Source: Chloroflexota bacterium
GTDB taxonomy: Bacteria > Chloroflexota > Anaerolineae > Anaerolineales > Anaerolineaceae
Length of the DNA: 64,000 nucleotides
Assembly: GCA_009773005.1 (NCBI GenBank)
Contig: WOUT01000013.1
Coordinates: 1 to 64,000, forward strand
Direction: 5' to 3'
Below the pieces are notes generated by a model. It was given only the letters and a program-made list of their open reading frames with translations. It was not told the origin of the DNA and searched no databases. How positions within the stretch are numbered: position 1 is the first letter of the stretch; every line of letters begins with the position of its first letter. Shown one piece after another: positions 19,923-29,398 of this stretch. Made by a program: the position numbers and the translations under genes.

Positions 19923-22306
19923 TGATGGTGGATATCCTTTGCCCGATTTGTAAACGTATCAATGATTCCAACACTGAACGCTGTTGGTATTGTCAAGCCA
20001 TTCTCGGGCCTGATAGGCAGGCAGAGAAAAATCAAGATGCTGATTGGTTGTCTCCATTGAGGGATGATTCAAATCAAAAAAATGATGCGGGTCAAATTGA
20101 ATCGTCATCCGAAAATGGAGAAGTTGCATCCAACCAGGAAGAGGTTCCAGATTGGTTGGCGCGGATCCGTAATCGTGAGCAATTTGAACAGGAAGCTCAC
20201 GGGGGTGATAAAGTACAAGATTTACCAGCAGAGGCTGATTCTGAACTCCCTGATTGGTTGAGAGAGATAAAAGCTGGAAATTCAGATGAAAAAAAAGATT
20301 CACTCCCTGATGAAAGTTTAAGTCAACCTGTTTCTGATTCAAGCCTGTTTGAACCGAAGGAACAACACCTGACAGATAATACTAAAGCTAATAATGAGGA
20401 CGATACCGAAGAATGGCTGAATCAGCTGGCAGCCTGGAAACCTGCGGAATCAAAACAGAACGAAGACTCGGATAAAGGAATCAATGAATCGCTCACTGAG
20501 AAACCCTTTGAAGAATCCTTCGATGATGAAGACTTGGATAAAGGCATCATTGAATCTCCGCCGGAAACAACCTTTGAAGAATCCAGACCTACTCTTGAGA
20601 TAAATATCGAACCTTCGGAAAAACCGATTTTTGAAGACAACGCTGTGTTTTCAAAAAATGAGTACCTGGATGATGTGCAAGAATTAAAACCACAAAACAT
20701 GATCAATGAACTTCCGACCTCGGCAACTGAAGAACAGAAAACATTCGATCTGGACTCACTCTCTGGCAACGATCAACCCGATGAAGCCCAGGAGAGAACA
20801 GACTCCAAAACTAAAGAGATTCCGGAACAACCAAAATCCCCTGAACCTGCATTTGATTTTGATGTTTTACGAGTTGGGTTATTCACTGAAGTGTCGTCTC
20901 CTGATCTACTAAAGGATGACTCAAAGGGACTGGAGGAATCTTCTGAACTTGTTACACTTTCCAAAAAAGGAGGCGAAGAGGATTGGTTGACGGGATTCCA
21001 ACGCCTGGACGACGATAAGGATATTACCTCTCAGGTTTTGCCTGTTTCGCAAGATGAAACCTCAGGAAGCGCCCCATTTTTACCAAATGACCTGCCTGAC
21101 TGGTTAACATCAGAATCAAGGGAAAAACCGATTGCGAAACAGCATGATCAAATCTCTGAAGAAATAAAACCCGAGATTTTTGATGGAAGTCTGGAAAAAG
21201 CACAATTGCCCGCCTGGCTGCAAGCCATGCGTCCTGTAGAGTCAGTACCTCAAAGAGCGCCTTCTGAAAAAAAGCAAGAAGGTTCTGAAAAGGAAGGCCC
21301 CTTGGCAGGGATCGCGGGCACACTTCAGAGCGCTGTTCACGCGGGCAGTTTTCATAAGCCTGTAAGCTATGGTTCAGCGTTAAAAGTATCAGAGCGGCAA
21401 AAAACGAACGCGAATTTGATTGCAAGTTTGGTTGAGGAAACCATTAGCGACCAGGACGTTGCAGTGCCTGTGAATCAACAATTTAAACGGTTATCTCTCC
21501 GTTTCCTATTGGCTTTTCTCATGATAACTCTTGTGGTTCTGGCGAATATTTCCCTTCGAAACTTTGTCATTTTGCCAGTTTTATTTCCTGCAGAGCTTGT
21601 CAGCACGTTTGACGTTATTAATTCTTTACCTGTGGATAAACCAGTTTTATTGGCAGCAGATTTTGAAGCAGGTTTATCAGGTGAACTGAATTGGAGTTCG
21701 CAAACGCTTTTTGAACATTTCATGCGGCGGAACTTGACCGCGGCTGTCGTTTCCACTAATCCGGTAGGGTCTGCCATTTTGTCCGGGCAGTTAGAATCAG
21801 CAAATCACAATGTGGCTGCATATTCAGTTCAAAATAGCGTTGTCAACCTCGGCTACTTGGCAGGAGGCTCTACCGCCCTTCAATTCATGACCGAGGATCT
21901 GCGCTCTGCGATACCATATACGCAAGATCTGCTTCCGGCCTGGGTAAATCCGGTTTTACAAAACGTACACATTATTAAAGATTTTGGCGCGGTAGTCGTG
22001 ATCACTGACAAAGCAGAGAGCGCGCGGGTCTGGATCGAACAAGTGCAGCCTTCGCTTGGTTCTACTCCGCTACTATTCGTGGTAAGCGCGCAGGCAGCCC
22101 CCTTAGTACAACCTTACTATCAAAGCGGTCAGGTAGCAGGGTTTATATCTGGCTTCAATGGCAGTTTGGCTTATGAACAGATCATTCAACAGCCAGGAGT
22201 ATCGACGCTCCATTTGAGTTCTTATCAATTAGCAATATTGTTTGTTGTAATACTCCTTCTTATTGGCGGACTGATCAGTTGGATCCGCCCGGTTGCTTCT
22301 GTGTAA
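19922..22306 (+). CDS. zinc-ribbon, acidic repeat-containing membrane protein
   Basis: N-terminal CPICKRINDSNTERCWYC; long acidic region with repeated (D/E/P)xWL motifs; C-terminal TM domain. Confidence 0.75.
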   Translation: MMVDILCPICKRINDSNTERCWYCQAILGPDRQAEKNQDADWLSPLRDDSNQKNDAGQIESSSENGEVASNQEEVPDWLARIRNREQFEQEAHGGDKVQDLPAEADSELPDWLREIKAGNSDEKKDSLPDESLSQPVSDSSLFEPKEQHLTDNTKANNEDDTEEWLNQLAAWKPAESKQNEDSDKGINESLTEKPFEESFDDEDLDKGIIESPPETTFEESRPTLEINIEPSEKPIFEDNAVFSKNEYLDDVQELKPQNMINELPTSATEEQKTFDLDSLSGNDQPDEAQERTDSKTKEIPEQPKSPEPAFDFDVLRVGLFTEVSSPDLLKDDSKGLEESSELVTLSKKGGEEDWLTGFQRLDDDKDITSQVLPVSQDETSGSAPFLPNDLPDWLTSESREKPIAKQHDQISEEIKPEIFDGSLEKAQLPAWLQAMRPVESVPQRAPSEKKQEGSEKEGPLAGIAGTLQSAVHAGSFHKPVSYGSALKVSERQKTNANLIASLVEETISDQDVAVPVNQQFKRLSLRFLLAFLMITLVVLANISLRNFVILPVLFPAELVSTFDVINSLPVDKPVLLAADFEAGLSGELNWSSQTLFEHFMRRNLTAAVVSTNPVGSAILSGQLESANHNVAAYSVQNSVVNLGYLAGGSTALQFMTEDLRSAIPYTQDLLPAWVNPVLQNVHIIKDFGAVVVITDKAESARVWIEQVQPSLGSTPLLFVVSAQAAPLVQPYYQSGQVAGFISGFNGSLAYEQIIQQPGVSTLHLSSYQLAILFVVILLLIGGLISWIRPVASV

Positions 22307-22325
22307 AAAGGATAATTAACCGCAT

Positions 22326-22997
22326 ATGCAGTTCAACGCAGACCTAATTTGGACAATTACCAGTTTTATTCTGACCCTGTTGGTATTCACCTATCTCTTC
22401 GGCGAAAATCCTGTTTTTCGATTTGTATCAGCCTTGTTTATCGGTGTAGCGTCTGGTTACTTTGCCGTCATTATTATCTACCAGGTGGTATTGCCAAGGT
22501 TGGTCGTTCCTTTGCTCGAAGGTTCTCTGATAGCATTGATTCCATTAGTCTTGTCAGGAGTATTGTTGCTTAAACTTTCCCCGCGCCTTTCTCGATTTGG
22601 AAATGTCTCAATGGCATATCTGGTTGGGGCGGGTGCGGCGATTGCGATTGGTGGAGCGGTTTTGGGCACCTTGTTCGGACAGATTAAGGGGGCGATTGCC
22701 GCATTTGAACCACAAATCAACGCGGCGGGAATTTCTCCGGTTTTATTGATCCTGGAAGGTGGTTTCCTGTTGTTGGGAACATTGGCAACACTGACATATT
22801 TTAATTTCGGCGCAAAAAATACTGCGAATATGGGTCCCAGGCGCGGGTTAATTGCGGCAATATTTGCCTGGATAGGAAAATTTTTTATTGCCATCACACT
22901 GGGAGCTGTCTTTGCAGGGGTTTTAACCGCAGCGATCACAGCGCTTGTGGAGCGTTCGGATTTCATTTTGCAAACGATCAAAGGCTTTTTGCGCTAA
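22326..22997 (+). CDS. multi-TM hypothetical protein
   Basis: Hydrophobic 223-aa ORF within the same operon. Confidence 0.7.
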   Translation: MQFNADLIWTITSFILTLLVFTYLFGENPVFRFVSALFIGVASGYFAVIIIYQVVLPRLVVPLLEGSLIALIPLVLSGVLLLKLSPRLSRFGNVSMAYLVGAGAAIAIGGAVLGTLFGQIKGAIAAFEPQINAAGISPVLLILEGGFLLLGTLATLTYFNFGAKNTANMGPRRGLIAAIFAWIGKFFIAITLGAVFAGVLTAAITALVERSDFILQTIKGFLR

Positions 22998-23006
22998 CAG
23001 GATATT

Positions 23007-24731
23007 ATGACCACATTAATCACTGAAGCAAATTCGATTCTCGGAATTGAAATCGGTTCCATTCATACCAGGGCGATCCTGTTTGATGTTGTGGAAGAAA
23101 GTTACCATTTTATTGCTTCAGGTTCTGCCGGTTCAACCTACGGCGATCCCTTTTTTGATATTGGAGAAGGCGCTTTTGAAGCGATTGCTCGTTTGCAAGA
23201 GATTACTGGAAGAATTTTGCTTAACCATGACGGGAATTTGATCCTTCCGAGCCAGGCTGGCGCAGAAGGGGTTGACAGGTTAATTATCACGGTCTCTTGC
23301 GGGGCTGACCTTAACCTTGTTACATTTGGTCTCTTGAATGATGTTTCTTTGGAAACAGCGAACCGTCTTGCAAAGACTTCTTTTACAAATGTGATCGAAA
23401 GTTTTGGTATAAACGACCGCCGTCCAATTCATGTGCAAATGGATGCACTGCTTGCTGCCCGACCGGATATTTTAGTCGTGGCTGGTGGTACCGACCGGGG
23501 CGCGACCAGATCTGTCGCGCGCATGGTTAGTATGATCGCTACGGTATTGCAGATCATCCCCAAGGAAGAACGCCCAACCGTTTTATATTGCGGAAACCAG
23601 GCAATGGTCAAAAGGGTAAAAGAATTACTGGATAAGATAACTGAAATAAAAGTGACGAATAATATCCGCCCAACGATTGACTCTGAAGACCTTGAAAAAG
23701 CAACGGTTGACTTTGGAAAGTTAATGATGGATCATCGCATGCAAAACGTGGGCGGTCTCGATCGCATCTCACCACTTTGTAGTGATCAGCCGGTGTTATC
23801 GAGCGTTGGTTTCCAACGGGTGGTCCAATTTCTTGGAAAGCAATATGATCCAGCAAAAGGTGTTTTGGGCCTTGACTTGGGCTCAGCGCACACTATCGCG
23901 GCATATGCAAATAATAAGGAAAATTCTATAAATGTTTTCCCAAGCGGTATGGGTGTAGGCTTGGAATACGTTTTACAGAGAACTCAAATCGAAGAAATTG
24001 AAAAATGGCTGCCAGAATTGATCCCGCACGAAGAGATCCTGGCTTACCTTTGGCAAAAGACGCTATTTCCCGCAACGATTCCCGCGACATGTTCCAGTCT
24101 AGCCATCGAGCTCGCGGTTGCCCGGCATATTTTGCGCATGACGATGCGAGAATTATCTTTACGTGGAGCGTTTGTGTCGAGAACCTTTGAACCCATCATT
24201 GTTAGCGGTTCTGTGCTTACACACACAGCCACGCCGCAACAAGTTTTGCTTACATTGCTGGATGGCATTCAACCCCTCGGGATTACACCGCTGGTTCTGG
24301 ATAAACACGGTATCATCCCGCTATTAGGTGCGGCGGCAAAGATCAACCCCCTCTTGCCAGTACAGGTTCTTGAAAGCACAGCGTTTGTCAATTTGGCAAC
24401 GAGCGTTACAGCAGAGAGCAATGCTCGCTATGGAAATACGATCATGCAGGCCCGGTTGGTATATACTTCTGGTAATTACATTGATGCTGAAGTAAAACAG
24501 GGTTCACTTGTTGTGCTGCCATTAAAATCTGGTGAAACAGGACAACTCATTTTGAAAACGGTCAGACGCACACGGATCGAAGATGTTGAGATGACGAGCG
24601 AACCGATCAAGATCAAAGGGGGAGTCTGCGGCGTTGTGATCGATGCCCGCGGACGGCCACTGGAACTGCCAGCCGAAGATGCGCGGAGAAGAGAGTTATT
24701 AAAACGTTGGGCGTTCATGCTGGGCGGTTAA
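23007..24731 (+). CDS. MutL/GlmL-like protein (methylaspartate mutase accessory protein family, ASKHA fold)
   Basis: ILGIEIGSIHTRAILFDVVEE...SGSAGSTYGDPFFDIGEGAFEAI; a second GVLGLDLGSAHTIAAYANN phosphate loop. Confidence 0.8.
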   Translation: MTTLITEANSILGIEIGSIHTRAILFDVVEESYHFIASGSAGSTYGDPFFDIGEGAFEAIARLQEITGRILLNHDGNLILPSQAGAEGVDRLIITVSCGADLNLVTFGLLNDVSLETANRLAKTSFTNVIESFGINDRRPIHVQMDALLAARPDILVVAGGTDRGATRSVARMVSMIATVLQIIPKEERPTVLYCGNQAMVKRVKELLDKITEIKVTNNIRPTIDSEDLEKATVDFGKLMMDHRMQNVGGLDRISPLCSDQPVLSSVGFQRVVQFLGKQYDPAKGVLGLDLGSAHTIAAYANNKENSINVFPSGMGVGLEYVLQRTQIEEIEKWLPELIPHEEILAYLWQKTLFPATIPATCSSLAIELAVARHILRMTMRELSLRGAFVSRTFEPIIVSGSVLTHTATPQQVLLTLLDGIQPLGITPLVLDKHGIIPLLGAAAKINPLLPVQVLESTAFVNLATSVTAESNARYGNTIMQARLVYTSGNYIDAEVKQGSLVVLPLKSGETGQLILKTVRRTRIEDVEMTSEPIKIKGGVCGVVIDARGRPLELPAEDARRRELLKRWAFMLGG

Positions 24732-24771
24732 TTTTGGTATGTTTATTGCAACTAGATATTCAGGAGATATA

Positions 24772-25854
24772 ATGCACGCATTGGTTACCCAGATCCACCC
24801 GCTTGTTCAAATCCGCAGAAACCGGAGTCTCCCTGTTCCCGGTACTGTGCTGGTACGGGTGGGTCAGAAGGTCATTCCGACTGAGATCTTGGCTGAAACC
24901 AATGTTCCTTCTCAGCATTATTTAGTGGATGTGTTCCGTTCATTGGGAATGAAAAATACTACAGAAGCAGAAAAACTCGTCAACCGCAAGATCGGCGATC
25001 AATTGGATAAACAAGATATTATTGCTGAAACTGGGGGCTTTTTTTCACGGGTGATCCGCGCTCCAATGCCAGGAAAAATCGTTGCGATCAAAAATGGACA
25101 GGTGCTTCTGGAGACTGATTCTCACAAGATCACAGTTCAATCCGGGCTGACTGGTTCGGTTGTTGAAGTAATCAAAGACCGGGGAGCGGTTGTTGAAACC
25201 AACGGGATGTTGATCCAGGGAGTTTGGGGAAACGAGAGAATCGGTTTTGGGCCATTCCTGGTCGATGCGGATGCGATTGAAAAAGAATTGACACCCGCAT
25301 CACTCAGTATCACCTTGCGTGGAGCTGTTATTGCCGCTGCTTTTTGCACTCAAGAAGAAAGCCTCATAACAGCCGGCAGCCTGCCAGTGGGCGGGTTAAT
25401 TTTGGGGAGTATGAATCCAGAGCTAATTTCATGTGCAATGAAACAGAATTTTCCGATTGTCTTGTTAGAAGGATTTGGTCAAAACGGAATAAATGATCTT
25501 GCCAAAAACCTGCTGCTTTCCAACTCAAAGAGAGAAATATCCATTCATGCTGCAAAATGGGACCGATTTACTGGCAATCGCCCAGAAGTTGTGGTTTCGC
25601 TCCCAGCCGAAGGTGAATCCTATCGTGAAGTAGCAGAATTTGCGTCAGGTCAAGCTGTCAGAGTCCACGCCAATCCTTATTCTGGTCGGGTTGGATGGAT
25701 ACAAAACATCATTTCAGGTCTGGCGTCCCTGCCGAACGGATTGAGAACGACTGCCGCTGCGATTAAATTTCAAAACAATGAAAGTGCAATTATCCCATTA
25801 ATAAATCTGGATATTATTGATATAGAGAACAGATTCCTCGGTAAAACCGAATAA
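24772..25854 (+). CDS. hypothetical protein with barrel-sandwich-hybrid-like segment
   Basis: RAPMPGKIVAIKNGQVLLETDSHKITVQSGLTGSVVEVIKDRGAVVETNG. Start 24772 has upstream AGGAG (track start 24739). Confidence 0.7.
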   Translation: MHALVTQIHPLVQIRRNRSLPVPGTVLVRVGQKVIPTEILAETNVPSQHYLVDVFRSLGMKNTTEAEKLVNRKIGDQLDKQDIIAETGGFFSRVIRAPMPGKIVAIKNGQVLLETDSHKITVQSGLTGSVVEVIKDRGAVVETNGMLIQGVWGNERIGFGPFLVDADAIEKELTPASLSITLRGAVIAAAFCTQEESLITAGSLPVGGLILGSMNPELISCAMKQNFPIVLLEGFGQNGINDLAKNLLLSNSKREISIHAAKWDRFTGNRPEVVVSLPAEGESYREVAEFASGQAVRVHANPYSGRVGWIQNIISGLASLPNGLRTTAAAIKFQNNESAIIPLINLDIIDIENRFLGKTE

Positions 25855-25866
25855 GGAGGAAATGCC

Positions 25867-26457
25867 ATGGCACTGAATAATTTTGATGAGGATCGATTCG
25901 ACCAGGAGAGTTACGGAGGTGAGGATTTTACGCCTGAACCAGAAAAAAAACGCGGTAACCGCACCTTCCTCATTGCTATCGGGATCGTTGGAGTGATCTT
26001 TGTACTTTCTTTGATCCTGCTCTTGATCGTTGCCCCCGGGTTATTGGCAAACCAGCGGGCAGCCCAGCAGGAGCAAGCCGCGCAGATCAACGCGGCGAAT
26101 ACAGCAACCGCCATGGCAGCTACAGCAATTGCTCAACAGGCTACCCTGGCTGTGAAAACAACGGTTGCTCCCGCTGCTGGGGCTGGACCAACAAAAACAC
26201 CTGTGGTTGTAATTCTGGCGAATACGCCGGCTGCGGCATCAGGTTCTCAGCTTTCTGCTTCTGAACTCGCGACAGTCTCTGCGCTGCAGACACAAATGGC
26301 TGGCACAGGAGGAGGGGGAACCCCGGCGCCTGCCTCAACGGCTCTGCCCACCACCGGTTTTGCGGATGAAGTCGGACTGCCAATGATGGCTGGCCTCGCA
26401 GTGATCCTCGTGTTTGTGATCATTCTGAGCCGGAAGCTCAGACTAAGCGCTCGATAA
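25867..26457 (+). CDS. bitopic membrane protein with C-terminal LPxTG-like sorting signal
   Basis: N-terminal TM, Ala/Thr/Gln-rich linker, then LPTTG-FADEV...-hydrophobic-SRKLRLSAR. Confidence 0.72.
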   Translation: MALNNFDEDRFDQESYGGEDFTPEPEKKRGNRTFLIAIGIVGVIFVLSLILLLIVAPGLLANQRAAQQEQAAQINAANTATAMAATAIAQQATLAVKTTVAPAAGAGPTKTPVVVILANTPAAASGSQLSASELATVSALQTQMAGTGGGGTPAPASTALPTTGFADEVGLPMMAGLAVILVFVIILSRKLRLSAR

Positions 26458-26472
26458 CAAAGTATAAAAAGT

Positions 26473-26508
26473 AAATCCGGAGTTGAGAACCCTCATCCCC
26501 GGATTTTT
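26473..26508 (+). terminator. intrinsic terminator AAATCCGG...CCGGATTTTT
   Basis: Perfect 8-bp stem plus T run after the unknown cluster. Confidence 0.8.
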
Positions 26509-26521
26509 GTATTGTTAAGTC

Positions 26522-27982
26522 TTATGTTATGCTGGCTGCGATTTTCTCGCCAAATTTGAGCAATTCTTTCACCATAATATCGGAACGACCTTCCGCGTAA
26601 ACACGTAGAACAGGTTCCGTTCCGGACGGGCGAATGAGCAGCCAGGAATCATCCGCAAAAATATACTTCACGCCGTCAATTTGGGAGATCTCGGCGATGT
26701 GTTCCCCTCCAATTTGGGCGGGGGGTTCTTTTTTAAGTTTTTCAACCATCTTGTCTTTTTCTACCGGATGTTTGAGCCGCAAGTCTTTCCGTTCATAGAA
26801 GACAGGCCCGACTTCCTTTTGCAGGTCTTCCACCATCTCGTATAGAGAAGTCTTCGCGGCAGCCACCATTTCGATGATCAATAATCCCATCAATACCCCG
26901 TCACCTTCAGGGATGTGACCTTTGAAGGAGATCCCGCCTGATTCTTCTCCGCCGATCAACACGTTCTCTTTAATCATGTAGTCGGAGATATGGTTGAAAC
27001 CAACCGGCGTTTCGCGCAGCGGAAGGTTATATTTACTGGCGAGACGATCGATCATTCGGGTGGTTGAGACCGTGCGTACCACAGTCCCGGTCATGCCGCG
27101 TTTTTCCACCAGGTGGCGCAACGCGAGCGCCATGATCTTGTGCGGGTCAACAAAATTGCCGCGTTCATCCATTGCGCCGATACGGTCAGCGTCACCATCA
27201 GTGGCGATGCCGAAGAAGCCCATGCCTGCGCCAATGGCGCCCGCCAGTGGGGTGAGGTAACGGGCGATGGGTTCGGGGTGAACTCCGCCAAAACCCGGAT
27301 TCATCTCTCCGCGGATCTCGGTAATCTCGCAGCCGGAGCCTTGCAGAATACCTTTGATGACACCCCGACCGGAGCCGAACATAGAGTCAACCACGAACCG
27401 TTGCGGGTTTTCGGCGATCATATCAAAATCGATGAGTGTGCGCAGGTGGTCATAGTATGCCGGAATGGGATTGAATTTGTAGATCAGGTTTTGGGCTCTC
27501 GCCAGTTCGAAATCCATTAAATTGGGTCCACGACCCTGCTGCTCGTTGTCGTTAAGGTACACCTCAACCCGGCGGCATTGTTCTGGCAGCGCGGAACCGC
27601 CATGCGCAGATTTCAGTTTGACGCCATTGTAGCGCGGGGCGTTATGCGAGGCGGTAATCATGACCCCGCCGATCGCATTCAAGTTGCGCACGGCATGTGA
27701 GATCACCGGAGTTGGCGCGTCTGACTGCGCCAGATAGACAGTGAAACCATTGGCTGCCAGCACGCGGGCAACTTCCGCCGCGAAACGGTCAGAAAGAAAA
27801 CGAGTATCAAACCCCACCACCATCTTTTTTGGATCCGGCGAATGCTCGAAAACCGTGCCGTTCGTCCAGGTGTCTGAAGCAACTGCATCGGCGATGGCTT
27901 GAGATAACTGCCGCAGGTTATGAAATGTAAAGGTGTCCGAGATGACGGCTCTCCAGCCGTCGGTTCCAAAATGGATCGTCAT
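26522..27982 (-). CDS. phosphoglucomutase/phosphomannomutase family protein
   Basis: GVMITASHNAPRYNGVKLK; ATDGDADRIG; RPSGTEPVLRVYAEG. Confidence 0.95.
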   Translation of the reverse strand: MTIHFGTDGWRAVISDTFTFHNLRQLSQAIADAVASDTWTNGTVFEHSPDPKKMVVGFDTRFLSDRFAAEVARVLAANGFTVYLAQSDAPTPVISHAVRNLNAIGGVMITASHNAPRYNGVKLKSAHGGSALPEQCRRVEVYLNDNEQQGRGPNLMDFELARAQNLIYKFNPIPAYYDHLRTLIDFDMIAENPQRFVVDSMFGSGRGVIKGILQGSGCEITEIRGEMNPGFGGVHPEPIARYLTPLAGAIGAGMGFFGIATDGDADRIGAMDERGNFVDPHKIMALALRHLVEKRGMTGTVVRTVSTTRMIDRLASKYNLPLRETPVGFNHISDYMIKENVLIGGEESGGISFKGHIPEGDGVLMGLLIIEMVAAAKTSLYEMVEDLQKEVGPVFYERKDLRLKHPVEKDKMVEKLKKEPPAQIGGEHIAEISQIDGVKYIFADDSWLLIRPSGTEPVLRVYAEGRSDIMVKELLKFGEKIAASIT

Positions 27983-28030
27983 TGATTTTCTCCAAAAAGT
28001 GCTGTGATAGTAAACCGGAACTGATTCAAC

Positions 28031-29230
28031 TTACCAATTGGGCGCAGGAGTAGCCGTGAGAAGCAGACTTTGGACAATCCAACCTTCTTGTCCGTCTTCA
28101 AGGATCACGTGCGCCCAGGTTGCATTACCAACAATTTGAAAGTCTGGCAAAACCTGAACGAACTGACCGTTTAACAGGCTTGTAAGGTACTCTCCATCAA
28201 AACCGGGAGTTTTTCGGACCCTAACTCCATTAGACGTGGCGCTAAATATCTTTGCCCATACTGGGGTAGGTTTGGGAGTGATCGTAATGGTAGGCGTGCG
28301 GGTAGGCACCAGAGTATTGGTGGGTGTCGCATCTATTGTAATGATCGCAGTCGGTGGCGCCAGGGTTGAGGAGGGCGTGGGGGCCAAATTGAGGGTGGTT
28401 TGAATTGGCATTGTTGCTGTGGCAGGCGTGATCTGTTTCTGCAATGCCGAGCCGAGCGCGCTGGAAACTACCAGTGCGTAAACCGCTCCTCCCAACAGTA
28501 CGGCGGTGAGCAGATACCCGAAGAAGGTAAAAGGGCGCAGCCGCAAAAAGGCTAAAACGATTGAGCCGATCAGGATGACGAGCAGGATGTTCACGCCGAC
28601 AAATTTAAGCGCTTCCGAGAGTAACCCCTGGATTCCACTGGTCAAGCCGAACCCGGCAACGCCGATCGGCAGGTAGACCTCATAGGCCAGCGCCACACTG
28701 GCAACCAGTGAGCGCTGCTTGGGCACGCGCACGGTCAGGTAGATCGCCAGCGCCGCGCCAATAGTCAACAAGATCAAGTCAGGCACAGTGAAGGAGGTAT
28801 GATAGCGGGCCTGGGTTACCGGCAAATTCGTGAAAAGCTTCGAGAACCATCCGCTCAACGCGCCGCCCGCGAAGATGAAAGCAGACCCGATCAGCAGACT
28901 GCCCGCGGATTGCATGAAGAACCGGAATGAACCGACCGCGGTTGAAAAACCCAACCCGATCAAAGGCGCCATGAATGGCGCAAGCAGGGCAGCCAGGATA
29001 TAGATTGCTGGATGATCGAGTAAAATGGCGACTCCCAATACCAGACCACACAACATGGAGAACAGGTAAAAATCCAGACCTGGCACGAGGCGTTTGGCGA
29101 TCTCATTGACATAAAGGGAGCGTTCGGTTTTGCCTGAAGGGACGATCAAGCGGCGGGTACGGCGCCGGCGCGACTCATCAATGTGGCTGGGTTGATCTAT
29201 GGGTGTAAATTCTTCAGGGATTTGATTCAT
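28031..29230 (-). CDS. DUF389-type membrane protein fused to a C-terminal SH3b-like domain
   Basis: DUF389-like TM core; T/P-rich linker; NGVRVRKTPGFDGEYLTSLLNGQFVQVL...W. Confidence 0.8.
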   Translation of the reverse strand: MNQIPEEFTPIDQPSHIDESRRRRTRRLIVPSGKTERSLYVNEIAKRLVPGLDFYLFSMLCGLVLGVAILLDHPAIYILAALLAPFMAPLIGLGFSTAVGSFRFFMQSAGSLLIGSAFIFAGGALSGWFSKLFTNLPVTQARYHTSFTVPDLILLTIGAALAIYLTVRVPKQRSLVASVALAYEVYLPIGVAGFGLTSGIQGLLSEALKFVGVNILLVILIGSIVLAFLRLRPFTFFGYLLTAVLLGGAVYALVVSSALGSALQKQITPATATMPIQTTLNLAPTPSSTLAPPTAIITIDATPTNTLVPTRTPTITITPKPTPVWAKIFSATSNGVRVRKTPGFDGEYLTSLLNGQFVQVLPDFQIVGNATWAHVILEDGQEGWIVQSLLLTATPAPNW

Positions 29231-29398
29231 CGTCTCAAGGTCTCCGCCAATCGGTTAAAGATGCCGTTGCGGTACAAACCGCCTGGAGCAGGTATAACTG
29301 GCTTAGATGAAATTGACGAAAAACACGAATTTGAATCTCAATCATCTTCTTATTATAATACAGTCACAAAATGATATAAGCTAAGGTACAATACGCTC

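Noticed and set aside
22478-22981. 167-aa antisense ORF over the polytopic protein
   Set aside because: Shadow ORF of a well-supported plus-strand membrane protein in an operon.
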